The position numbers and the translations under genes were made by a program. A stretch of 64,000 nucleotides of DNA from assembly GCF_002950945.1 (NCBI RefSeq), contig NZ_CP012673.1:1364001-1428000 (forward strand), written 5' to 3'. The notes under the pieces are model-generated. The model ran no database searches and was not told where the DNA came from. It worked only from the letters and a program-made list of their open reading frames with translations. The number at the start of each line of letters is the position of its first letter. Position 1 is the first letter of the stretch. The DNA is from Sorangium cellulosum. Its GTDB lineage: Bacteria > Myxococcota_A > Polyangia > Polyangiales > Polyangiaceae. Shown here piece after piece: positions 26,418 to 35,341 of the stretch.

Positions 26418-26764
26418 GCGTGCGCGATGCGTGGTTTTCTGCTGCCCTCTACCTGCCGCGCCCGGAGACGCCATCGCTCATGGTCAAGCTCCCCTCCGGG
26501 CCCGCTCACCCCGGCGAGTGCAGCGTCCAGGCCCAGTCGCTGAGGGTGTACGGCAGATGCGAGAAAAATCCCCGTCCCGGCCCCGGGCGCCTCAGAAATG
26601 TGACCAGAGCCGCGTCCAGTCGGGGGATGCTGGAGCGTCGTCTTCCGAAACCCGCGCCGAGATCGGTGCGCTCACCTCAGGAGGTACTCGAGTATGCTCA
26701 CGGTAGCGTTTTCTTCCCCTGCCGCGGTCCTGTCGAGGCAACAGAAGCGGCGTTCGCTGGCCAC
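26418..26764. other. Intergenic region before trmO
   Basis: This is 347 bp without recognisable genes, repeats or strong hairpins. The upstream frame of trmO stays open through it, but the sequence does not look coding. Confidence 0.5.
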
Positions 26765-27187
26765 ATGAGCACCACGGCCATGGAGGCTGCGTTGGTCGAT
26801 CTTCAGCTGCGGCCAGTCGGCGTGATCGAGTCGGTGCTCAAAGAGCGCAGCGGAGCGCCCAAACAAGGATCGGAGGGAGCGCCGGACGCCTGGATCGAGG
26901 TGCACCCGTGGGCGGCGGAAGCGCTGGAGCGCCTCGCCGCCGGCGACGAGATCATCGTCATCACGTGGCTTCACCGGGCACGCCGCGACGTCCTCCAGGT
27001 CCACCCGCGGTCCGATCCGAACAATCCGCTCACGGGGGTCTTCGCGACGCGATCTCCGGACAGACCAAACCCGCTCGGGCTTCACCCCGTGGTCGTCCGC
27101 GCCATCGACGGGAACCGCCTGCGTATAGGGCCCATCGAGGCGATCGACGGAACGCCGGTCGTCGACATCAAGCCGGTGCTGCGGTGA
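26765..27187 (+). CDS. trmO: tRNA (N6-threonylcarbamoyladenosine37-N6)-methyltransferase TrmO-like
   Basis: TrmO/TsaA-family proteins use S-adenosylmethionine to methylate t6A37 in some tRNAs. The 140-residue beta-barrel protein has the defining motif FATRSPDRPNPLGLHPV, plus PVGVIES near the start and IEVHPWAAEALERLAAGDEIIVITWLHRA. The length is that of the minimal domain, shorter than E. coli TrmO. ATG 26765 is used; ATG 26780 is also possible, and no clear ribosome-binding site decides. Other substrates have been suggested for short archaeal and bacterial relatives. Confidence 0.88.
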   Translation: MSTTAMEAALVDLQLRPVGVIESVLKERSGAPKQGSEGAPDAWIEVHPWAAEALERLAAGDEIIVITWLHRARRDVLQVHPRSDPNNPLTGVFATRSPDRPNPLGLHPVVVRAIDGNRLRIGPIEAIDGTPVVDIKPVLR

Positions 27188-27245
27188 GGGATCGCGACGC
27201 CGCGGCGTCGAGGGCGGTCGTTTCTCGAGCCCCGAGGCTGGGTGG

Positions 27246-28022
27246 CTAGAGCGTCCAGCCCACGTCCACGTAGGTGCTGTTCCACACCGGGTCGCACGCG
27301 TGGCTGGTCAGCGTCTCGTTCAGCGTGTCGCAACTCGACGAGGAGTAGCGGATGTACGCCCCCCCGCGGTCGCTCTCGTGGCCGTCCGACGTCGCCTGCC
27401 TCCACGCCCCCCGGTGCGTGTACCCCTGCGTGAGATAGAACGCGTAGTTCTCGGCCGTCGTGATGATGTCGTTCGCGTCCGAGTCGAACCCCATCACATA
27501 GTGCAGACCCGCGTTGAGGTGGCGGTTGCCGTAGCTGGTCCGAGCGCCGCTCCAGATCTCGAGGACCCTGCACGCGTCGAGGGCGATGACGTCCAGGTCC
27601 AGGTTCCAGTAGGTCTCGCTGGCGGTCAGCTCGTCGTCTCCCGCCGATCCGTTGAAGGCGACCAGGTCAGGGGAGCCGTGCGTCGAGATGTACGCGTAGT
27701 CCGCGGCGTCGCCGTAGTCGTTCTCCTGGCCGCCGACCGTGAAGTCGGTCTCCCAGGCGTCGGCGTCCGTCGAGAACCGGTACGCGTAGCCCTGCGTGAA
27801 GAGCTGATCCGCGATGTTCTCCACCCCCGCGTTGCAGAACGCGAGGTTCGAGTTGCCGGTCCCGCTCCAGTCGTTGACGCCATCGCCGTAGTACTCCCGC
27901 GTCCAGCTGTCGTCGTCGGTGGTGCTCCAGGTGCCGTCCTCGAAGTAGGCGGCGTGGGCGGCCGGGGCGGCTGCGAGGGCGGTGAAGAGCGCGGCGAAGA
28001 AACCAAGTCGATGTTTGCTCAT
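27246..28022 (-). CDS. Secreted DUF6345-like protein with caspase-like His/Cys signature
   Basis: This 258-residue protein has a signal peptide cleaved near AHA (residue 24). It resembles DUF6345 proteins. The mature part has a strand-His-Gly motif (YISTHGSP, His115) and, 36 residues later, a strand ending in Cys (IALDACR, Cys151). That order and form (HG, then AC after a hydrophobic strand) is the dyad signature of clan CD cysteine peptidases; assignment to that clan is my inference. GGAG lies 8 nt before ATG 28022. It follows a lipoprotein gene by 95 bp on the same strand, probably in one operon. Confidence 0.75.
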   Translation of the reverse strand: MSKHRLGFFAALFTALAAAPAAHAAYFEDGTWSTTDDDSWTREYYGDGVNDWSGTGNSNLAFCNAGVENIADQLFTQGYAYRFSTDADAWETDFTVGGQENDYGDAADYAYISTHGSPDLVAFNGSAGDDELTASETYWNLDLDVIALDACRVLEIWSGARTSYGNRHLNAGLHYVMGFDSDANDIITTAENYAFYLTQGYTHRGAWRQATSDGHESDRGGAYIRYSSSSCDTLNETLTSHACDPVWNSTYVDVGWTL

Positions 28023-28117
28023 ACCATGTCTCCGCGGGCGCGCGGCCCGCAATCCGTGTAATCGCCAAGTTCGCAAGCTGATTCGTTCATCCATCCATCC
28101 ATCTAGCCGGGCGCGCG

Positions 28118-29152
28118 CTACTGGCGCGGCCGATCCCCGACTGCGAGCGAGGAGATCGCGCGCCCCGCCGCCGCCGGCTCGAACCACGCCACGTTGACCG
28201 TCGTCTGCGCGCCGCTCCCGTCCGTGCCGTGCGCCTTGCCGCGGAGCGCGTACACCGGCTCGAGCGTCTCGGCCGGCGAGGTGGCCTCGGGGACGTAATA
28301 CCCGAGCTGCACGTCCTCGATGTCCACGCGGTCCACCTGGCGGATGTGCGCCTTGAGGAGGTTCCAGCGTTGCTCCTTCGCCGCGCGATCGAGGTACCGA
28401 CGGATGGCCTTGAGCGGCGCGTCGATCGGGAGCGGCGCCCCCTTCTCGATCTCCCGGACGGCGTGCGAGAAGCTCGCGAGCGCGCGGTCCTTCACGTACA
28501 CGAAGTCCACCTCGGAGCCGGCGCCGAAGGTGGGGAGTCCGTCGATGCGCTGCTTGTAGACGACCGACTGCGCGGAGATCCACTGCCGGAGCGGCTCGCC
28601 GCGCTCGTCCCGCTGGGTGACCGTCTGGGAGCCGACGTTCCCCGGCTCGAGCTGCACGGGGCCGGCCGCCAGGAGCTTCAGCTGGCCGAGGCGCCGCGCG
28701 GCGTCCTTCCAGAGGATGTGCGCCGGGACAGGCTCCATCGGCTCCTCGGAGCCGATGAGCGCGGCGTCGTGGAACGCCGCGCCGCCGTGATCGTACACGT
28801 ACGCGTGGCGCTCGCCGTCGCGCAGGTGGGAGACGCCGCCGAAGCGGTCAGACGACTTCGCGGCGCCGCGGACGCCGAACGCCCGCTCGAGCGCCGGCAT
28901 ATCCGTCCTCGGCTTGCCGCGCACCACCGCGTAGACGGGCAGCTCGCGCGGGGCGTTCGGGAGCTCCGCCGAGACCGTGAGCCGCCAGGGGAGGCCGGCG
29001 TCCTCCAGCGTCGCTTTCACATTACTGCCCTTCTGGAGCGCGCTCTCCGATCGCTCGAGCGGGGCCTCCTCGGTCGAACCTGAGGGCTCGCTGCATCCGG
29101 CGAGCAGCGCGGGGAAAAGGAAGGCTACGGGCATGAGCTGACGACGATTCAT
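28118..29152 (-). CDS. Lipoprotein partner of the DUF6345 gene
   Basis: This is a 344-residue lipoprotein (lipobox LAGC). Segments such as GSQTVTQRDERGEPLRQWISAQ, VVYKQRIDGLPTFGAG and FVYVKDRALASFSHAVREI resemble propeptide or FTP-like regions that precede secreted peptidases. No catalytic motif is seen. Because it is cotranscribed with the caspase-like DUF6345 protein, a role as separate chaperone or inhibitor is plausible but unproven. ATG 29152 lacks a strong ribosome-binding site. Confidence 0.72.
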   Translation of the reverse strand: MNRRQLMPVAFLFPALLAGCSEPSGSTEEAPLERSESALQKGSNVKATLEDAGLPWRLTVSAELPNAPRELPVYAVVRGKPRTDMPALERAFGVRGAAKSSDRFGGVSHLRDGERHAYVYDHGGAAFHDAALIGSEEPMEPVPAHILWKDAARRLGQLKLLAAGPVQLEPGNVGSQTVTQRDERGEPLRQWISAQSVVYKQRIDGLPTFGAGSEVDFVYVKDRALASFSHAVREIEKGAPLPIDAPLKAIRRYLDRAAKEQRWNLLKAHIRQVDRVDIEDVQLGYYVPEATSPAETLEPVYALRGKAHGTDGSGAQTTVNVAWFEPAAAGRAISSLAVGDRPRQ

Positions 29153-29568
29153 TCAGACCTCCGAGAGGATCTCGTGGACCCATTCGCGTAAGAAACCTCC
29201 ACCACCACGCCCGCGGCGCCCTTCGCCGGGCGGCCGCGCGTCGCGAGGAGGTGACCACCCACAATGCAGCTTGCGATCCAGCGGCCGGACGCGAGCTTCC
29301 CCGCGCGGTAGCGGCGTCACGGGAAGAGATCTCGGCTCACCGGGAGGCCGGCGCCCCGGCGCCCGCGCTCGGGTCCGATTGCGTAAACACGCAATCGGGC
29401 CGCCCCGGCCAGGAGCGCGGCGCGCCCCGCGCCCGCCCGGCCGCGCTGCCCGCGCGGGGCTCGCGTTCCACTGTCCCCGCGATTTTACATCGTGACGGTC
29501 CCCGGCCCGCGCGCGCCCCGAGGCGCGGCTTCTGCTCACCGGGCGGAGCGGCTAGGCTGTGCGCCACC
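29153..29568. other. Divergent intergenic region with perfect palindrome
   Basis: This is 416 bp between the lipoprotein and kinase starts. The main feature is the perfect palindrome at 29375-29398. The rest is GC-rich without coding frames. Confidence 0.6.
29375..29398. promoter_or_regulatory. Perfect palindrome, possible operator
   Basis: Ten-base arms CCGATTGCGT and ACGCAATCGG match perfectly around AAAC. The element is AT-richer than its surroundings and lies about 170 bp upstream of the kinase start and 220 bp upstream of the lipoprotein start. A regulator-binding site is more likely than a terminator, because there is no upstream gene to terminate. Confidence 0.5.
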
Positions 29569-32500
29569 ATGGCCGGCTCGGATCACTTCGGCTGGGTCGG
29601 GGCGACGATCGACGGGCAGTTCGCGGTCGAGGCGGTCGCCGGCGAGGGGGGGTTCGGCGTCGTCTACCGCGGCACCCACCTCGCCTTCGAGGCGCCGATC
29701 GCCGTCAAGTGCCTCAAGATCCCCTCCGACCTGGGCGAGGACGGGCGCGCGGCGCTGCTCGCGCGCTTCCGCGCGGAGGCCAGGCTGCTCCACCGCCTGT
29801 CGCGGCTCACCACCGGCGTGGCGCAGGCGCTCCATGTCGGGGCCGCGACCGCGCCGTCGGGCCGGTGGGCGCCGTACATCGTCATGGAGTGGCTCGACGG
29901 CGAGACGCTCGAGTCCGATCTCAGGCGCCGCAGCGCCGCCGGGATCCCGCCGAGAGGCATCGACGAGGCGATCGCGCTCCTCACGCCCGCGGCCGAGGCG
30001 CTCGCGATCGCGCACGGCGAGAACATCACGCACCGCGACGTCAAGCCGGCCAACCTGTTCCTCGTGCAGGGGCGCAGCAGCGCGCCGGTCAAGGTCGTCG
30101 ACTTCGGGATCGCCAAGGTGTTCGCGGAGACGCCCTCCCTCTCGGCGGCGCTCGCCCAGACGGGCGACGGGCCGCGCGCGTTCTCGCCGCAGTACGCCGC
30201 GCCGGAGCAGTTCAACGCGAAGTACGGCGGAACGGGCCCGTGGACGGACGTCTTCGCGACGGCGCTCGTGCTCCTCGAGGTCGCGTCGGGGCGGCGCGCG
30301 CTCTCCGGCAGCGACGTCATGCAGCTCTACGTGGCGGCCGCCGACGAGCAGCACCGGCCGGGCCTCCGGCGGTCCGGGATCGCCGCGAGCCCGGAGCTCG
30401 AGGCGGTCTTCCTGCGCGCGCTCGCTGTGAGGCCGGCGCTCCGCTACGCGAACCTCGACGAGATGTGGACGGCCCTCAGGGCCGCGCAGGCCACGTCCCG
30501 CCCCGGAGGGCAGGCCACGTCCCGCCCCGGAGGCAGGGCGGGGACCACGCAGGTCGACGGGGCCACCGCGGAGGCGAGGGGCGACGCCGCGGCGACCGCG
30601 CCGATGTCCACCGCGCCGACCGGCGAGAACCGGGTCTGCACCATCGTGGTCGTCGACCTGACCGAGGTGACCGGGCTCGCCGCGCGCGCCGGCGCCGAGG
30701 TGGTGAAGGACGTCCTCCACCGCTGCGCCCAGGTCGTCCAGGAGCGCGTGGAGAAGCGCGGCGGCCTCGTCGAGGCGCAGCCCGGCGACCACATCATGGC
30801 CGCCTTCGGCCTGCCGCGCGCGACCGAGAGCGACGCCGAGCGGGCCGTGATGGCGTCGCTCGAGATCCGGGCCGCGCTCGCGCGCCTGCCCCTGCCGCGG
30901 GCGGCGCGGCCGCTCACGCGGCTCGCGCCGCGCGTCGGCATCGCGACCGGCCGCGTGTTCGCCGAGGGGTCCACGAGCCCGGCGCGCCGCAACCTCGGCC
31001 TCGTCGGCGACGCGCTCCACGTCGCGGCGAGGCTCGTGCAGGCGGCGCCGCCCGGCGCGATCGCCGTGAGCCGCGAGGCCTACCGGCAGATCGCGGGGCG
31101 GTTCAACGTCGACCCCCTCCCCGCCGTCGTCGCCGAGCCCGCGGGCGAGCCGCTCCCGAGCTACCGCGTCCTCGGCCCGACGGCGTTCCGTCACGGCCTC
31201 GCGGTCACGGGCTTCCACGGGCTCGAGACCGCGCTCGTGGGCCGCGCCGCGGAGCGGCGCCGGCTGCTCGACGCCTTCGAGACGGCCACGACCGAGGCGT
31301 GCGCGAAGCTCGTGACCGTCGTCGGCCCCGCCGGCGTCGGCCGGAGCCGCCTGCTCGCGGACTTCTACGCGGCGCTCTCGCCGCAGGCCGAGCAGATCAT
31401 GCCCGTCACCGCCCAGGGCTCGCCGCTCGAGCAGGAGCGGAGCTACGGCCTCGCCGCCTCGCTCCTGCGGCGCCGCTTCGCGCTCCACGAGGACGACGGC
31501 CCCGACGTCGTGAAGCGCAAGCTCCGCCGCGGCGTGCGCTGGCTCCGGCTGAAGCGGCGCGGCGCGGCCGGCGACGACCTGAGCGGCGACGAGCTCGACG
31601 ACGCGCTCGGCCAGATCGCCCTCCTGCTTGGAACCCAGCCGACCGGCGGCACCGAGGCGCCCACCGGCGACGAGGCGAGCGGCATCGCCCGCCACCGCAT
31701 CGCCGCGGCCGTCGCGCGCCTGCTCCGGTTCGCCGCGGCGCGCTTCCCCGTCGTCTGCTTCTGCGACGACCTCCAGTGGTCCGACGGCGCGAGCCTCGAC
31801 CTGCTCGACGCGATCCTCGCGCGGGTGGAGGGCGTGCCCGTGCTGGTCGTGGCCTCGGCCCGCCCCGAGCTCTTCGAACTCCGCCCGCGCTGGGGGCACG
31901 GGCGGGCCGGCCACGAGCGCATCGACGTCGCGCCGCTCCCGCGGCGGCACGTCGAGGAGATGGCCCGCGACCGCCTGCGCCTCGTGAGCGACCTCGGCCC
32001 CGAGCTCGTCGGCCTGCTCGCGGACCGGGCCGAGGGGAACCCGCTCACGCTCGTCGAGACGCTGCACCTGCTCGTCGACGCGGGCGTGATCGAGACGCCG
32101 CCGAAGGGGCCCTGGCGCGTGCGCGCGGAGCGCCTCGGCGCGCTTTCGCTGCCGGCGACGGTGCAGGGGATCGTGCAGGCGCGCCTCGACCGGCTCGACC
32201 CCGAGGCGCTCGACCTGCTCGAGCGCGCGGCCGTGGTCGGGCGCACCTTCTGGGAGGGCACGGTCGACCGGCTGCGCCGCGAGGGCGGGCGCACGCCGAC
32301 CGAGTCGACGGCCGAGCTGCTCGAGCGCCTGCGCGACCGGGAGCTCGTGCGCGCGCGGGAGCCGTCGAAGTTCCCCGGCGAGCGCGAGTACATCTTCGCC
32401 GAGTCGGCCGCGCACGAGGTCGCCTACGAGATGCTCAGCGCGAAGCTGCGCCGCGCGCTGCACCGCGGCGTGGCGGCGTGGATGGCCGAGCGCCCGCGGG

Positions 32501-33869
32501 ATCGCGCGAGCGCGGCGCTGCTCGCGCTCCACTACGACCGGGGGGGCGACGCCGCGCGCGCGGCCGCGGAGCACGCGCGGGCCGGCGCCCACGCGGCCGC
32601 CCTCGGCGAGAACGCCGAGTCGCTGCGGCACCTGGAGCGGGCGCGGCAGCTCCACGACGAGAGCGCGGAGGCCGAGGCGCTCGACGGCGAGGGCGACGGG
32701 CCGGGCGACGAGCGCCGGGTGGCGCGGTGGACCGAGCGGGTCCGGCTGCGCCTCGACCTCGGCGACGTGCTGCGGCGCATCGGCCGCGTCGACGAGGCCG
32801 AGCGCGTCTACGAGGAGGCGCGGGACCTCATCCCGCGCGAGGAGCGGCGCCGCGAGGGCCGCCGCGAGGCCCGCATCGACCCCGCGGAGGCGCTGCTCCG
32901 GGAGGCGTGGATCGACCTCCGCCTGGCGCAGGTCCACAGGCTCCGGGGCGCGACGCCCGCGGCGAGGGCGCTGGTCGAGCGCGCGATCGGCCGCGCGGCG
33001 GAGGCCGGCGCCGCCCGCGAGATGCCAGCGATGTACGCGCTGCTCGCCATGCTGTACCGGCGCGAGCTCCGCGTGGACGCGAGCTTCCAGGCCGTGCTCG
33101 ACGGCCTGCGCGCCTGCCGCAAGGTCGACCGCCGCGACGAGCGCTGGGCCGAGGACGTGGCGCAGCTCCTGTTCGCCGCCGGGACCGCGCTGTACGGCCG
33201 CCGCCGGTGGATCGGCGCGGAGCGCAGCTACCGGCAGGCGCTGCGCGCGGTGAGCGAGGCGAGGCAGCCGCACCTCGCCGGCGTGGCGCTGAACGGCATC
33301 GCCGCGGCCCGGCTCGCGCGCGGCGAGCTCCGGGGGACGCGCGAGCTCTTCGCGCGCTCGCTGAAGGTGAAGGAGCGCGTCGGCGACCTCCACCAGATCG
33401 CGATCGCCTGCAACAACCTCGCGGAGGTCTCGCTGCGGCTAGCGGACGTGGCGTGGCCGCCGCGCTGGAGCACGCGCGCCGGAGCGTCCACCTCGGCGAG
33501 CAGGTCAACGCGGCGAGCGATCTCGCCGACTTCTACCGCAACCTCGGCGAGGCGCTGCGCGCCGCCGGCGATCTCCCGGCGGCGCTCGACGCCGGGCGGA
33601 GGGCGCTCGCGATCGCGGCGACGACGGGGCGCGTGTACCTCGGCGACGTCGCCGCCTCGCTGACCGAGACGTGCGTGCTCGCCCGCGAGCGTGGCGCCGC
33701 GGGCGGGGAGCTGCGCGCGAAGGCGAGCGAGGCGGCGGGCGAGCTCCTCCAGGTGCTCGCAGGGCACGCCGACGCGCCGAGCCTGAAGGAAAAGGCCGAG
33801 GAGTGCCGCGCGAAGCTGGCACGGGGATTGACTACAGCACCGGAGGGAAGCCCCCCTGCATGGGGTTGA
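29569..33869 (+). pseudogene. Kinase-cyclase-ATPase-TPR signalling protein, frameshifted near its C-terminus
   Basis: The kinase domain (about 20-300) is canonical: GEGGFGVVYRG, Lys47, HRD (155-157), DFG (178-180), APE (211-213). A class III cyclase-like domain follows (about 355-520), with VVDLTEV, GDHIMAAFG and GDALHVAARL; His replaces the usual Asn in the last motif. The ATPase domain has GPAGVGRS, with Arg for the Walker A Lys, and Walker B VVCFCDD. TPR-like repeats complete the protein. Near 33448-33456 the frame breaks: one frame stops at 33663, while the expected helices continue one base offset to TGA 33869. The span of 4301 nt is one short of a multiple of three. Confidence 0.82.
33817..33831 (+). 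promoter_or_regulatory. Candidate sigma-54 promoter for the beta-helix operon
   Basis: TGGCAC, five bases, then TTGA lies within the 3' end of the kinase gene. The -24 half is perfect, while the -12 half has GA instead of GC. The predicted start near 33843 fits a leader ending at the strong GGAGGTG site of the next gene. The enhancer-binding-type regulator downstream of this operon makes the site worth testing. Confidence 0.3.
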
Positions 33870-33892
33870 TGGCGGAACGGAGGTGCGCTCCC

Positions 33893-35341
33893 ATGGGACG
33901 ATTCAATGGCTTGGGATCCTGGGTATTCGCGGCGTGCTCGATGGCGCTGGCGGGTTGTGGCGCGGAGGACGCCCCCGGATGCCCTGAGGAACACGTGGTG
34001 CACGGCGTCTGCGCCGGCGTGCCCCCCCTCGCCGACGGCGAGGCCGCGGCGTGCTCGACGGACGCCCGCTGCGCCGACGCCGTCGATGTGAGCGACGGCG
34101 AGGGCCTGCAATCGGCCGCCCGCGCCGCCGCCGCGGGCGCGTGCATCCGCCTCGCGCCGGGCGATTACGGCGACGTGGAGCTCCCGGGAGGCGTCAGCGT
34201 GGTCGGCGGCGCGGCCGATCGGGTGGCGGTCCGCAGCCTGACCCTCGGCGCCGGCTCCGGGGCGCTCGCCTGCGGCGTGACCGTGGGCGCCGGGGGAGTG
34301 AAGGTGGACGGCGCCGTGGACGCGAGGATCGAGGCGGTGCGGGTGCGGGGCAGCGACGGGGTCGGCGTTCACATCGCCCGCGGCTCGTCCGTGAGCCTCG
34401 TGGCGACGGAGGTCGTCGGCTCGGGGAGCCACGGCGTCGTCGCCGTGGAGCTCGAGGCGAGCGACGCCATCCGGCTGGAGCGGACGGTCATCGAGGGCTC
34501 CACCGAGGCCGGGATCTGGATGCGGTGCCTCGCCGGGTGCGATTGCGCGGCGGAGCCGGCGGGCGACGTGCGGATCCAGATCGGAGCCTCGATCGTGCAG
34601 GAGAACCGGATCGCCGGCGTTGCCCTCGAGGGCGTGGCCGCGTCGCTCGACGGCGTGCGCGTCGCCGGCACGATGCCGAGCACGACGTTCCGGTATGGCG
34701 AGTTCGGGGGCGGGATCTCGATATCGAGCTGCGCCAGGGCGGCGGCCACGCGCGTCGACGTGGAGCGGAACGCCTCGTTCGGCGTGCTCGTGGACGGGGC
34801 GAAGGCCCGCCTCGGCGGCCCGGGCGAGGGGGAGGGCGTGAACGTCCGCGAGAACGTGATGGGGGTCTGGATCCAGAACGTCTCCGGCGCGGGTTTCCTC
34901 GACCCGGCGAACGTGATGGTCGAGAACGCCACGATCGCCGACAACCGCGGCGTCGGCGTCGGGGTGAGCGGCACCTCGTCCGGCATCGTGATCTGCCGCT
35001 CCCGGATCACGGGCACCCGGATGGAGCCGCTCCCCGTCGGCCTAGGCGGCGTCGACGACGTCGGCGACGGCATCCACTGGCTCGATGCGTCGAGCGTGAC
35101 GGTCACGGAGGCCGCCTTGCACGACAACGCGCGCGCGAGCATCCTGATCGACGGGAGCGCGACCGGGCGGATCGCCGGACTCACGCTCTCGGGCGCCGAC
35201 GCCGACAAGGGCATCATCCAGCAGAATTTTCCAGCGGAAGACGGGAGGCAACCGACGGTGGAGGACGCGCCGGCGATCGTCAAGAAGGCAGAGCCGGAGT
35301 TCACCGTGGCCCAGCCGCCGGGCTTCGCGATCGACCTCTGA
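33893..35341 (+). CDS. Parallel beta-helix lipoprotein 1
   Basis: This is a 482-residue lipoprotein (lipobox LAGC) with GGAGGTG about 7 nt before ATG 33893. After an N-terminal Cys-rich part, about 300 residues form repeats such as VSLVATEVVGSGSHGVVAV, IRLERTVIEGSTEAGIWM and VTVTEAALHDNARASILI, the pattern of right-handed parallel beta-helix (PbH1) proteins. Such proteins bind or cleave polysaccharides or act as surface adhesins; no lyase catalytic residues are evident. The next gene starts at the base after its stop. Confidence 0.82.
   Translation: MGRFNGLGSWVFAACSMALAGCGAEDAPGCPEEHVVHGVCAGVPPLADGEAAACSTDARCADAVDVSDGEGLQSAARAAAAGACIRLAPGDYGDVELPGGVSVVGGAADRVAVRSLTLGAGSGALACGVTVGAGGVKVDGAVDARIEAVRVRGSDGVGVHIARGSSVSLVATEVVGSGSHGVVAVELEASDAIRLERTVIEGSTEAGIWMRCLAGCDCAAEPAGDVRIQIGASIVQENRIAGVALEGVAASLDGVRVAGTMPSTTFRYGEFGGGISISSCARAAATRVDVERNASFGVLVDGAKARLGGPGEGEGVNVRENVMGVWIQNVSGAGFLDPANVMVENATIADNRGVGVGVSGTSSGIVICRSRITGTRMEPLPVGLGGVDDVGDGIHWLDASSVTVTEAALHDNARASILIDGSATGRIAGLTLSGADADKGIIQQNFPAEDGRQPTVEDAPAIVKKAEPEFTVAQPPGFAIDL

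Noticed and set aside
29536..33393. Minus-strand reading frame of 1285 codons
   Set aside because: It is antisense to the kinase-cyclase gene, and the composition is Arg/Gly-rich without motifs.
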